Origin: an uncultured Candidatus Saccharibacteria bacterium
GTDB taxonomy: Bacteria; Patescibacteriota; Saccharimonadia; Saccharimonadales; Saccharimonadaceae
DNA length: 30,478 nucleotides
Assembly: GCA_938046115.1 (NCBI GenBank)
Contig: CALIXX010000003.1
Location: forward strand, 1-30,478
Direction: 5' to 3'
How positions within the stretch are numbered: position 1 is the first letter of the stretch; the number at the start of each line of letters is the position of its first letter. This document shows, piece by piece, positions 22,993 through 30,478 of the stretch. The notes below the pieces were generated by a model. That model was not told the DNA's origin, searched no databases, and was given only the letters and a program-made list of their open reading frames with translations. Made by a program: the position numbers and the translations under genes.

Positions 22993-24177
22993 CTAATCCG
23001 TCTGCTTTTTTACCAAATCAAGCAGCGCTGCTTCGTGGTCAACACGGCGACGTGATGGCGAGCGAGTAGTTCGTTTTTTGGAGGTAGCTTGCGTGGTTGC
23101 TTGTGAGGTGCGGCCCGTTGTTGGCTGCTTGGCATGTCCGGATTGAGAAGATGAAGCAGCCTGCGGAGATTTCGGAGCCGTAGTGGCTCGCGCGCGAGAG
23201 GTACGCTTGGCTAGCTGCTTTGATTGTGGTTGCTCTGCTGGCTTTGTTTTCTCACGAGCCACACGCGCCGTTCGCTGGGGCTGACTTGAGGCTGGCTGGT
23301 CATTTTTCTTGTCTGTTTTTTCTGCTGGAGCTGTGGTAACACGAGCCTGCGCTGGTTGGCGAGAGCGCGAGGTCTTTGCTGGTTTGGGCTGAGTAGTTAA
23401 TTGAGTAGCCGGCTCTTCTTGCGCTACTGCTTTTTTCGATGGTGTTTCAGCTGAGTGAGTTTTGGCCGGCTGAGTTGCTGGCTTTTTGACGAGCTTGGCA
23501 AAGATCATCTTGCCTGCAGCAGTCTGGAGGTTGCGAATAATCTCCACTTCACAGGTGCGGCCCAGCTGGCTGCTGGCTTGCTCTACGACCACCATCGTCC
23601 CATCTGGCAAATGCCCAACCGCCTGATGAGCATCCTGGCCCTTCTGGAGGAGCGCTAGCGTCAGGTGCTCACCAGGCAAATGCGCCATCCGGATGCTTTG
23701 CGCCAGCTCATTGATATTGAGCACGCCAATCCCCTCCACAGCGGCAACTTTATTGAGATTATAATCAATCGTGAGCAGCCACGCGCCATGCTGCTTGGCC
23801 AGGCTCAGCAGTCGCTCATCAACCCCTTCACGTGCTTTGCTGCCATCCTGCAAGAGCTCTACCTCAACTTCGTCCATCGCCTGCAGTTCCGTCACGACGT
23901 CGAGGCCATAGCGCGCACGAGCTCGCTTGTCGCTGTCGGCATGATCTGCCAAAAATTGCAGCTCGCCCACCACACTCCGTGGGATCACCAGCGTGTCACC
24001 AATAAATCCTGTTTTGGCAACGGCCGTAATGCGGCCATCCATTAGCACCGACGTATCGACTAACAGTGCTCGCCCCTTCGTCTTGAGTGTGTTACGCGGC
24101 AATCGAGCCAGAAGATAACTGACTTCGCCAAGGATAATAAGTGTGATGATAAGCAACACAAGAGTAGATAATTGCAT
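22993..24177 (-). CDS. Membrane-anchored PIN/TRAM-domain protein (YacL-like) with long basic tail
   Basis: A 394-aa protein. One N-terminal membrane helix (STLVLLIITLIILGEVSYLLA, about 4-24 in pieces) is followed by a PIN nuclease domain: LVDTSVLMDGRI (about 39-50), SVVGELQFLAD, EGVDERLLSLAKQ and LLTIDYNLNKVA carry the acidic metal-binding residues. A TRAM-like domain follows (TMVVVEQASSQLGRTCEVEI, about 195-215). The last 165 residues are low-complexity and basic, rich in Ala, Thr, Gln, Lys, Ser, Arg and Pro, ending RTTRSPSRRRVDHEAALLDL, and may bind RNA or DNA. Family role: inferred RNA nuclease/RNA binding at the membrane. It follows radA by 13 nt with its own AAGGAAC site, last gene of the clpC operon. 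The tail is much longer than I expect for YacL. Confidence 0.85.
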   Translation of the reverse strand: MQLSTLVLLIITLIILGEVSYLLARLPRNTLKTKGRALLVDTSVLMDGRITAVAKTGFIGDTLVIPRSVVGELQFLADHADSDKRARARYGLDVVTELQAMDEVEVELLQDGSKAREGVDERLLSLAKQHGAWLLTIDYNLNKVAAVEGIGVLNINELAQSIRMAHLPGEHLTLALLQKGQDAHQAVGHLPDGTMVVVEQASSQLGRTCEVEIIRNLQTAAGKMIFAKLVKKPATQPAKTHSAETPSKKAVAQEEPATQLTTQPKPAKTSRSRQPAQARVTTAPAEKTDKKNDQPASSQPQRTARVAREKTKPAEQPQSKQLAKRTSRARATTAPKSPQAASSSQSGHAKQPTTGRTSQATTQATSKKRTTRSPSRRRVDHEAALLDLVKKQTD

Positions 24178-24190
24178 GTTGTTCCTTTTG

Positions 24191-25546
24191 TTATGTTTTT
24201 AGATAGGTAATGAGTGCACTGCGGATGTCGCGCACGTCATGGATGAACGTTGTCTTGAGGCCACAATGCGGGGCAATCGCTTTGGTGAAGCCGAGCTTTT
24301 GCGCCTCAGCAATGCGCCGCTCGGCCGCTTGGGCACTGCGTACTTCACCGCCAAGGCCCACCTCGCCAAACACTACTACGCCATCATCAAGGCGTCGGCC
24401 AGCAGCAGCACTAGCAATTGCCATGACGACGGCTAAGTCGGCCGCCCGATCAGCCAGTTTGAGTCCACCGACAACGTTGATGTAGATATCTTTATCGGAT
24501 AATTGCAATTTGGTGCGCCGCTCGAGGACAGCGATCAAAAGGTTGAGTCGGTTGAGATCAAATCCGCTGGCTGTCCTCTTAGGATACCCGAAATGGGTTG
24601 GATTGACAAGTGCTTGGATCTCGACAAGGATAGGGCGGTTACCCTCAAGGGTAGCCAACACCACCGAGCCATCGGCATTTTGGCGCTCGGCAAGTAGTGC
24701 AGCTGAGGGGTTCTCGACCACTGTCAGGCCGTGCTCACCCATAGCAAAAATCGCCGCTTCATTCGTACTGCCATAGCGATTCTTGATGGCCCGCACCACC
24801 TTAAAGCCGCCATAGCGATCGCCCTCAAACTGCAGTACCACATCCACGAGATGCTCAAGTACCTTGGGCCCCGCGATTGACCCTTCCTTCGTCACATGAC
24901 CCACCAGCACTACCGCCGTCCCTGATTGCTTGGCCGCTTGAATAATAACGTTGCTGGCGTTAGTAATTTGGCTTACAGTGCCTGGTGCACTAGTGATCTC
25001 AGCCAGACTCAGCGTCTGAATCGAATCGACAATTACCAGCTGGTATTGGCTGGTACGGATGGTAGCCGCAATATCATCGGCGCTCGTACTTGCGGCAAAA
25101 GACAATGCCTCGTGCTGGTCGGCACCCAGTCGCGTCGCTCGCAGCGCTACCTGCCCAGCCGACTCCTCACCGCTGATATAGAGCACCGCTTGCTGCTGCG
25201 CAACCGCATGCGCGACTTGGAGCAAGAGAGTGCTCTTGCCTATACCCGGTTGCCCCGCCAAGAGAAGCACACCACCCGGCAAAATACCACCACCCAGCAC
25301 TGCATCAAGATCGGCAATGCCCGTTGCAAGCCGAGCTGCTGGCTCATCCTGGCTTGCAGCAGTGATTGGCCGCGGCTGTAGCAACGTACCTTGGCCAGCG
25401 CTGCGTGCCACAGCCGATTTACCCACTGGGGCTGGTGCTTGCTCGACGAGGCTATTCCACTGGCCACATTGCTCACACTTGCCCGTCCACTTTGGTGAGC
25501 GCGCACCACACTGCTGGCAGACAAACATCGTGCGAGCTCGTGCCAC
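24191..25546 (-). CDS. radA: DNA repair protein RadA/Sms
   Basis: A RecA-like branch-migration ATPase acting in recombinational repair. Seen: N-terminal C4 zinc finger (Cys10, 13, 24, 27 in FVCQQCGARSPKWTGKCEQC), Walker A GQPGIGKST (near 99), LYISGEES, Walker B LVIVDSIQTL, the RadA-specific KNRYG motif in AIKNRYGSTNEAA, and a C-terminal Lon-like domain (IYINVVGGLKLADRAADLAV, VVFGEVGLGGEVR). Length 451 aa is standard. The GTG at 25546 shares one base with the upstream TAG, with AAGGAG 8 nt upstream, so it is translationally coupled to the HExxH gene. Third gene of the clpC operon. Confidence 0.95.
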   Translation of the reverse strand: MARARTMFVCQQCGARSPKWTGKCEQCGQWNSLVEQAPAPVGKSAVARSAGQGTLLQPRPITAASQDEPAARLATGIADLDAVLGGGILPGGVLLLAGQPGIGKSTLLLQVAHAVAQQQAVLYISGEESAGQVALRATRLGADQHEALSFAASTSADDIAATIRTSQYQLVIVDSIQTLSLAEITSAPGTVSQITNASNVIIQAAKQSGTAVVLVGHVTKEGSIAGPKVLEHLVDVVLQFEGDRYGGFKVVRAIKNRYGSTNEAAIFAMGEHGLTVVENPSAALLAERQNADGSVVLATLEGNRPILVEIQALVNPTHFGYPKRTASGFDLNRLNLLIAVLERRTKLQLSDKDIYINVVGGLKLADRAADLAVVMAIASAAAGRRLDDGVVVFGEVGLGGEVRSAQAAERRIAEAQKLGFTKAIAPHCGLKTTFIHDVRDIRSALITYLKT

Positions 25547-26544
25547 TACACTTGCTCCTTGGGTTGCTCAATGCCGTTGATGCTTTGGTTCAGCTCATTG
25601 GCGCGTACCGACAAGGCATTGAGCCGAGTGATCTTCGCATTATATATCTCAACGCGCTGATTAATCGCTAGCCGCTGTGCCTCAAGCGCTCGCTGACGTG
25701 CTAAGAGCTTCTTGCGCGCTGCCTGGAATGATGCATCATCGCGGAAGCCACCATTTTGGGCTCTCGCATTAAACACCTTAATATCAGCCGACAGCTGCTC
25801 AGCCATCTCTTTGTACTGTGCTTGATCAGTAGGAAGCTGGGTAGCTTCTTGGTTGATTGCCTTGCTGAGCGCTTTGGCTTCTTGATCTACCTTATCAAAG
25901 ACGGCCTGGTAGGCATCACTGCGTGCCACAATCGCTGCACGGTTGCGAAAATATCGGCTATAGTGCTGCTCTAGCTCACTGCTAACCGTACCAATCTGCG
26001 TGCCAATAATAGAATGAAGCTCATTATTACGCTCGCCTGGCTCGGCCTGGTCATAATACTTCACCATTGAGGCGATGACCGGATTGGTCTTAATCTTGGC
26101 ATACTCTGCTTCGATCAGTTGGTCGATCCGGTGCCGCTCGCTTGGGCCAAGTCGCTCATATGCGGCATGTAATAACTCGTGTGCTGTCGTGACGGGTTCG
26201 GCGTTAGTCAGTTCTTGATTCTGTACATTGTAGACATAAATCCGGCGCAGGTGGTAGCAACCAAGGATAGCTGCTGTGCGCTCTGTCGATTTACAGCTTT
26301 TGTTAAACTCGGCCTTGTCCTGCAATTGTGGCTGACTCGCATAGAGCAGCTGCCGACCTTTGTCAGTCAGCTCAAGCTGATCAATCACCGCTTGCATTGC
26401 ACTATCGGGCTGGTACCGGCTCGCCACTGCAGCATCGTAGAGCTCCGGGCCATAGGTTAGCCCAGCCCAGGCCATACCACCGATCATCACTAGGCCGACC
26501 AGTGTTGAGAGGAGGCGCTTAGGCCTTTTCGCTACGTGCGTCAA
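25546..26544 (-). CDS. Membrane-anchored HExxH putative metallopeptidase with coiled coil
   Basis: A 332-aa protein of unknown function. A basic N-terminus and a single helix (about 11-31) anchor it, with the rest probably outside. TTAHELLHAAYERLG (His122-Glu123-x2-His126) is a zinc-metallopeptidase motif. The third ligand is not obvious, though a conserved-looking ERHRIDQLIEAEY follows. Cys84 and Cys96 could form a disulfide. From about residue 205 to the end it is charged, Gln/Ala-rich and coiled-coil-like. Start is TTG at 26544: it has GGGGAG 7 nt upstream and overlaps the clpC stop by 26 nt. Sandwiched between clpC and radA, it may belong to envelope protein quality control; that is inference from context. 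Confidence 0.8.
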   Translation of the reverse strand: MTHVAKRPKRLLSTLVGLVMIGGMAWAGLTYGPELYDAAVASRYQPDSAMQAVIDQLELTDKGRQLLYASQPQLQDKAEFNKSCKSTERTAAILGCYHLRRIYVYNVQNQELTNAEPVTTAHELLHAAYERLGPSERHRIDQLIEAEYAKIKTNPVIASMVKYYDQAEPGERNNELHSIIGTQIGTVSSELEQHYSRYFRNRAAIVARSDAYQAVFDKVDQEAKALSKAINQEATQLPTDQAQYKEMAEQLSADIKVFNARAQNGGFRDDASFQAARKKLLARQRALEAQRLAINQRVEIYNAKITRLNALSVRANELNQSINGIEQPKEQV

Positions 26545-29011
26545 TCGTCAGCTCCCCTTTTCGTACTCCAACTGTCAAGACCGACCCTTTGGCGTAGTGA
26601 TGGGCCAAGATCCCCTCTGCAAGGCGATGTTCCAGCTCGTCCTCAATCGTGCGCCGCAGCGGCCGCGCCCCAAAGGTGCGGCTGTAGCCCTGAGCGATCA
26701 ACCGTCGCTTTGCCGCTGGCAACACCTTAACGGCAAGGCTCTGGCGAGCCAAACGCCGATTAAGCTCGGCAATCTGCAAGTCGAATATCTTCCCAACCTC
26801 TGGTTTGGTGAGTGGGCGGAAGGTAATGATCGCATCAAACCGATTGATTAGCTCTGGTCGCATGAAGCGCTCTAGTGCCTCGCGTGTGTACGACTCATTG
26901 CGTCGCTGCTGCTGCGCCGTATCGTCCTCGTCGGCCAGTTTGGCTTGGAAGCCGAGGCTGCGATTGTGCTGCATCTTATCTGCACCAAGATTGCTGGTAA
27001 GAATGATGATCGTGTTACGGAAGCTCACGACACGACCAGTCGAGTCGGTCAATGTGCCATCTTCAAGCAGCTGCAGCAACATCTGGAAAATATCGGGGTG
27101 AGCCTTTTCGATTTCATCAAACAACACCACACTATAGGGTTGACGCCGCACCTTATCTGTCAATTTGCCGCCATCGTCGTAACCTACATAGCCAGCAGGC
27201 GCACCAACAAGTCGGCTCGCGGTATGCTTCTCACCAAACTCACTCATATCGATCTTAATCAGTGCGTCATCCGAGCCAAACACCTCACGGGCAAGCACGC
27301 GCGCCAGCTCGGTCTTGCCGACACCAGTTGGCCCCATAAAGACAAAGCTACCGATCGGCCGCTGGCTGCTCGCCACCCCGCTACGACTGCGCCGAATAGC
27401 CCGAGCCACTTTGCTAACTGCTTCTTCCTGGCCAATCAGATATTTGCCAAGGTGTTTCTCAAGATTACGCAGGAGCTTCGCCTCACTTGTGCGGACTTTC
27501 TCAACCGGGATGTGTGTCATCACAGCAATGGCATGAGCAATATTATCCTCGGTGAGCACCAGTGGAGTTTTGCGGCTTTGCTCGCGACGTGCTTGCTCAA
27601 GCTGGTCGGTCAATTGGCTAATACGCTGCTTATAGAGAGCGGCGCGCTCATAGTCTTCTGCCGCTACGGCATCTTCCATTTTCTCATTCAGTGCTTTGAG
27701 CTCACGGACATACTCGCGCTGTTTGCTTGGCTTGTGCCCCTTCTTGACGCGTACTAGAGCTGCTGCTTCATCAATCACATCAATCGCCTTGTCAGGCATA
27801 AAGCGATCGGCCACATAGCGGTCACTCATATACACCGCTGACTCGATCACATCATCGCTAATCTTCACCCCGTGATGTTTCTCATAGTAGCTGCGAAGCC
27901 CCTTGAGGATTGCCACCGTATCCTTCACACTTGGCTCCTTAACGAGCACTGTCTGGAAGCGACGCTCGAGCGCGCTGTCTTTCTCGATATGCTTGCGATA
28001 TTCCTCCAGTGTCGTCGCACCAATGAGGTGCAACTCACCTCGGGCTAGCGCTGGCTTAAGGATATTGGCTGCGTCCATCGCTCCGCCCTCTGCTGAGCCA
28101 GCTCCTACAAGCATGTGCAATTCATCGATAAAGGCAATAATGTTGCCCTGCTTAGTAATATCACGAATCAATGCCGTTAGCCGCTCCTCGAACTGCCCAC
28201 GGTACTTAGTGCCAGCGACAATCGCCGTCATATCGAGCATAACCACTCGCTTGTCGAGCAAATTATCTGGCACATCCTCGCGGACAATCCGCTGCGCGAG
28301 GCCTTCAACGATGGCCGTCTTACCCACCCCTGGCTCACCCAGCAAAACAGGGTTATTCTTGGTGCGACGGCTAAGAATTGTTACAAGGCGTTCGGTCTCG
28401 CGTGCTCGCCCTACCACAGTATCAAGCTCACCATCGGCTGCCTTGGCGGTTAGGTCAATGCTATATTTGCTCAGCGCACTGCCACCCCGCGGCGCTGGCC
28501 GGTACTTTGTATCAGTGCGAGTACTTGTGCCACCGCGACTCTCTTCTTCACGCATATCATCAAAGTGGGCTTCGAGGTTGCGGACGATCGCCTCGGTATC
28601 TGCCCCCATCTCGCGTAGCAGTACGGTTGCGCGGGCGTTATTTTGCTTGAGCAAGCTATAGAGAATATGCTCTGTACCAAGCTCATCATGCTCATATTCC
28701 TTCGCGATTTCCCACCCCATCCGGAGCGTCAATAGAGCCGTCTCGGACAGGCCAGTTGCCCCACCAGTCCGCACCGTAATACTCTTGAGCGGCTGCAGGT
28801 GGAGTGAGTCCTCCGCCCGGCGCAGTGTAATACCAGCATCGGCCAGTACCTTGGTGCCGAGACTGGCGCTTTGGCTCAGGATGCCAAGGAGCAGGTGTTC
28901 GGTACCAATATAAGGGTTGCCATATCCACGAGCAATTGCATCAGCATACTGGACACTCAGGCGAGCATCGTCACTCAAATGACTAATAAAATCTGCAAAA
29001 TCATCTTCCAT
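26519..29011 (-). CDS. clpC: Clp ATPase ClpC (AAA+ unfoldase)
   Basis: An 830-aa HSP100 unfoldase that feeds proteins to ClpP. Order: double Clp-N repeat (residues 1-150: ARLSVQYADAIARGYG, IGTEHLLLGIL, LGTEHILYSLL); AAA-1 with Walker A GEPGVGKT (225-232) and Walker B IIAFIDELH (291-299); a UVR-type middle segment (LNEKMEDAVAAEDYERAALYKQRI) typical of ClpC rather than ClpB; AAA-2 with GPTGVGKTE and VVLFDEIEKAHPD; and a D2 small domain ending GARPLRRTIEDELE. I choose the ATG at 29011 (MEDDFADF) because GGAGG lies 6 nt upstream; the frame is open to 29080. The promoter is overlapped by a perfect CIRCE, so HrcA repression is expected. First gene of the operon with the HExxH protein, radA and the PIN/TRAM protein. 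Confidence 0.96.
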   Translation of the reverse strand: MEDDFADFISHLSDDARLSVQYADAIARGYGNPYIGTEHLLLGILSQSASLGTKVLADAGITLRRAEDSLHLQPLKSITVRTGGATGLSETALLTLRMGWEIAKEYEHDELGTEHILYSLLKQNNARATVLLREMGADTEAIVRNLEAHFDDMREEESRGGTSTRTDTKYRPAPRGGSALSKYSIDLTAKAADGELDTVVGRARETERLVTILSRRTKNNPVLLGEPGVGKTAIVEGLAQRIVREDVPDNLLDKRVVMLDMTAIVAGTKYRGQFEERLTALIRDITKQGNIIAFIDELHMLVGAGSAEGGAMDAANILKPALARGELHLIGATTLEEYRKHIEKDSALERRFQTVLVKEPSVKDTVAILKGLRSYYEKHHGVKISDDVIESAVYMSDRYVADRFMPDKAIDVIDEAAALVRVKKGHKPSKQREYVRELKALNEKMEDAVAAEDYERAALYKQRISQLTDQLEQARREQSRKTPLVLTEDNIAHAIAVMTHIPVEKVRTSEAKLLRNLEKHLGKYLIGQEEAVSKVARAIRRSRSGVASSQRPIGSFVFMGPTGVGKTELARVLAREVFGSDDALIKIDMSEFGEKHTASRLVGAPAGYVGYDDGGKLTDKVRRQPYSVVLFDEIEKAHPDIFQMLLQLLEDGTLTDSTGRVVSFRNTIIILTSNLGADKMQHNRSLGFQAKLADEDDTAQQQRRNESYTREALERFMRPELINRFDAIITFRPLTKPEVGKIFDLQIAELNRRLARQSLAVKVLPAAKRRLIAQGYSRTFGARPLRRTIEDELEHRLAEGILAHHYAKGSVLTVGVRKGELTIDARSEKA

Positions 29012-29051
29012 GTCGTCCTCCAAAATCTGTGGCCGAAAAGCCACCCTACTC

Positions 29052-29080
29052 AGTATACGCTGCTTATTAGCACTCGTCAA
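29052..29080 (-). promoter_or_regulatory. Promoter of the clpC operon
   Basis: On the minus strand TTGACG (29080-29075), a 17-nt spacer and TATACT (29057-29052). The -35 box lies inside the CIRCE loop and the spacer contains one CIRCE arm. Confidence 0.85.
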
Positions 29081-29093
29081 GGTGGAGTGCTAA
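29067..29093. promoter_or_regulatory. CIRCE operator (HrcA binding site)
   Basis: A perfect consensus: TTAGCACTC (29067-29075), 9 nt, GAGTGCTAA (29085-29093). It overlaps the clpC promoter, so binding by HrcA would block RNA polymerase under non-stress conditions. hrcA itself is not in the window. Confidence 0.95.
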
Positions 29094-29101
29094 TAATACG
29101 C

Positions 29102-29129
29102 AAAACCCTACTCTATTATGAGCAGGGTT
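29102..29129 (-). terminator. Terminator of nusA
   Basis: On the minus strand AACCCTGCTC pairs with GAGTAGGGTT (one internal mismatch), loop ATAATA, followed by TTTTG. It lies 25 nt after the nusA stop and just before the CIRCE/clpC promoter, insulating clpC from nusA transcription. Confidence 0.8.
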
Positions 29130-29153
29130 AGTGTGTCGCAGCGCTTTGCAATT

Positions 29154-30269
29154 TTACGCTTGGTTTTCAATGGCGCTAAAGAGATCATCCTCGATATTCT
29201 TGCGTGGCTTGCGCTCAGCTGGCTGGCTTGCTGCTGTCTCGATATCAAGCTCAAAGCCCGTAAGGCGGCTCGCCAGGCGGACATTCTGCCCACTACGGCC
29301 AATCGCGATCGACTGCTGGTCTTCCGTCACATATACCTTGGCGTGCTTGTGCTCGCGGTCAATCTCGACCCGCACTACCTCAGCAGGGCTGAGGGCGTTG
29401 CGAATGTACGTGTCGGTGTTTTCGTCGTACATAATGATGTCGATCTTTTCTTGGTCGCCAATCTCATTAACAACGGCGTTGACCCGCGTGCCATGCCCAC
29501 CAACAAAGGTACCAACCGGGTCGATCCCTGGCACGGTGCTCAGAACAGCCAGCTTAGTGCGGCGACCTGCTTCGCGAGCGATCCCCTTAATCTCAACCGC
29601 CCCTGTCTCGAGCTCTGGTACCTCTTGGCGGAAGAGATACTCGATGAAGGCTTCGTTGCCACGGCTAAGAATAAGCTGCGGGCCACGATTGTCGCGCTCG
29701 ATGTCCTTGATAAATACTTTAATGCGGCTGCCTGGCACATAGCGCTCACCTTGGATCTGTTCGCTTTGCGGCAAGATGCCAGTTGCCTTGCCCAGTTCAA
29801 CGCGCACGACGCGTGGCTCAACCCGTTGAACAATACCCGTCACAACGGTACCAATCTTGTCCTCAAACTCTGCCAGCACCACCTCGCGCTCAGCCTCGCG
29901 CAGGCGCTGCAATACCACCTGCTTGGCAGTCTGGGCTGCCACACGACCAAAGCTCGTCACATTGTGTACCTCCTCGACGGTGCCGCCTAGCTCGGCGTCG
30001 GGGTTTGTCGCCCGTGCTTCTTCTAGGCTAACTTCTGTCGATGGGAAGTTAACTTCCTCAACGATCTCACGAATGACGAACACCTTGGCGGTGCCGTCGT
30101 TGAGGTTGAGCTCTGCCCGAACGTTTTGGTCGCGCTCGCCATTGTCACGGCGCCACGCGGCAGCAATTGCTTGCTCGATCACGCCCAGGACAGTTTCCTC
30201 GGGCAAGTTCTTTTCGTCAGCGATCGTGCGCAAGGCTAACGTAAGCTGCTTGATATTAAGGTCTTCCAT
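29154..30269 (-). CDS. nusA: Transcription termination/antitermination factor NusA
   Basis: A 371-aa RNA-polymerase-associated pausing and termination factor. It has an N-terminal RNAP-binding domain (about 1-130; EETVLGVIEQAIAAAWRR), an S1 domain (GTVVTGIVQRVEPRVVRVEL..., about 138-205), and two KH domains (VGTFVGGHGTRVNAVVNEI with the GxxG-type loop; then SIAIGRSGQNVRLASRLTG). It lacks the C-terminal acidic repeats of proteobacterial NusA, as in Gram-positive bacteria. The last 25 residues are a charged tail. The ATG at 30269 has AAAGGAG about 9 nt upstream. It has a good promoter and a leader with a terminator-like hairpin. No rimP or infB is adjacent, unlike the usual nusA operon. Confidence 0.95.
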   Translation of the reverse strand: MEDLNIKQLTLALRTIADEKNLPEETVLGVIEQAIAAAWRRDNGERDQNVRAELNLNDGTAKVFVIREIVEEVNFPSTEVSLEEARATNPDAELGGTVEEVHNVTSFGRVAAQTAKQVVLQRLREAEREVVLAEFEDKIGTVVTGIVQRVEPRVVRVELGKATGILPQSEQIQGERYVPGSRIKVFIKDIERDNRGPQLILSRGNEAFIEYLFRQEVPELETGAVEIKGIAREAGRRTKLAVLSTVPGIDPVGTFVGGHGTRVNAVVNEIGDQEKIDIIMYDENTDTYIRNALSPAEVVRVEIDREHKHAKVYVTEDQQSIAIGRSGQNVRLASRLTGFELDIETAASQPAERKPRKNIEDDLFSAIENQA

Positions 30270-30290
30270 ATTGTGTTACTCCTTTCTATG

Positions 30291-30313
30291 AAAAACTCCG
30301 ACCTGCCGGCCGG
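30291..30313 (-). terminator. Terminator-like hairpin in the nusA leader (possible attenuator)
   Basis: On the minus strand CCGGCC (30313-30308) pairs with GGTCGG (30303-30298) around a 4-nt loop, followed by AG and five T (30295-30291). It lies between the predicted +1 (near 30320) and the ribosome site, so it could prematurely terminate nusA mRNA. It is also too far from the upstream gene's stop (30374) and downstream of the promoter to be only that gene's terminator. Confidence 0.55.
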
Positions 30314-30326
30314 ATATCTACCCACC

Positions 30327-30355
30327 AGTGTAGCGGATAGCGCAAAGGATGTCAA
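30327..30355 (-). promoter_or_regulatory. Promoter of nusA
   Basis: On the minus strand a perfect TTGACA (30355-30350), a 17-nt spacer and TACACT (30332-30327). It gives a leader of about 50 nt. Confidence 0.8.
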
Positions 30356-30373
30356 ATGGAATAGCGGGAGTTC

Positions 30374-30478
30374 TTATCCAACAATCGTCAACATATCACG
30401 AAGATCAGCTATAAGCCATCGTGCATATCTGGCAGCGGGTGAGCCAGTAAAGGCTACTCCATTGCCTGTCGCAGCAAA
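30374..30478 (-). CDS. C-terminal end of an unidentified gene (cut by the window edge)
   Basis: The frame entering from the right edge gives 34 residues (FAATGNGVAFTGSPAARYAR, then WLIADLRDMLTIVG) and ends at TAA 30376-30374, 19 nt before the nusA -35 box. It reads like a real protein C-terminus with a final amphipathic helix. Too short to assign to a family; the nusA promoter after it suggests it is a separate unit. Confidence 0.5.
   Translation of the reverse strand, partial: FAATGNGVAFTGSPAARYARWLIADLRDMLTIVG

Noticed and set aside
26945..28661. Plus-strand open frames of up to 270 codons
   Set aside because: Antisense to clpC, an undoubted gene. The translations are low-complexity shadows of it.
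26519..29080. Longer clpC starting at 29080
   Set aside because: The extension would start inside the promoter/CIRCE region, upstream of the predicted transcription start. The ATG at 29011 has GGAGG and the family N-terminus.
29118..29990. Plus-strand open frame of 290 codons
   Set aside because: Antisense shadow of nusA; the nusA reading frame has S1 and KH domains, this frame has no recognisable domain.
1..30478. CRISPR arrays, insertion sequences, prophage or toxin-antitoxin genes
   Set aside because: No regularly spaced repeats, no transposase or integrase motifs and no terminal inverted repeats were seen. The accessory block is not an obvious mobile element.

Overview
The window looks like a chromosomal segment of a small-genome, Gram-positive-type bacterium, most probably a member of the Candidate Phyla Radiation near Candidatus Saccharibacteria (TM7). 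This is an inference. It rests on the mix of genes (class A PBP, ClpC with a perfect CIRCE operator, a NusA lacking long C-terminal repeats, a His-rich protein coupled to rsmD), the tight gene packing, promoters that place the start codon at +1 (leaderless genes), and the use of TGA as a real stop. No rRNA or phylogenetic marker is present to settle it.

Region 1 (1-4960) is a six-gene minus-strand carotenoid operon, crtE-crtB-crtI-crtYe-crtYf-crtEb, with every junction overlapping. This is the actinobacterial C50-carotenoid layout (decaprenoxanthin/sarcinaxanthin type). CrtE makes GGPP, CrtB makes phytoene, CrtI desaturates it to lycopene, CrtEb adds two C5 units to give flavuxanthin, and the CrtYe/CrtYf pair closes the rings. 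In this sequence crtYe is split by a +1 frameshift at a run of seven A/T (1365-1371), so as written the pathway would stop at an acyclic C50 carotenoid. No isoprenoid-precursor genes are in the window.

Region 2 (4966-8502) is a visibly AT-richer accessory block. It holds two small hypothetical genes, a membrane-protein gene (resembling DUF6518) broken by an in-frame TAA, a CinA-N/MoaB-like protein and a multi-pass membrane protein. Several of these have clear promoters with the ATG 6-7 nt after the -10 box.

Region 3 (8517-15650) holds an AstD-like aldehyde dehydrogenase with an FAD-linked 2-hydroxyacid dehydrogenase, a divergent recG, a 410-nt intergenic stretch with hairpins, a His-rich phospholipase-C-like protein translationally coupled to rsmD, and tRNA-Leu(UAG) with its own promoter and terminator.

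Region 4 (15700-22830) has a membrane-anchored four-Cys protein that appears to be a paralogue of the product of 4966-5385, a short gene remnant, a PMM-like HAD phosphatase, tyrS (with an altered HIGH motif), a class A penicillin-binding protein and an inositol-monophosphatase-family enzyme.

Region 5 (22993-30478) is a minus-strand stress/repair operon, clpC - HExxH membrane protein - radA - PIN/TRAM protein, under a CIRCE-overlapped promoter. Upstream of it is nusA with a terminator-like hairpin in its leader, then the 3' end of one more gene at the window edge.
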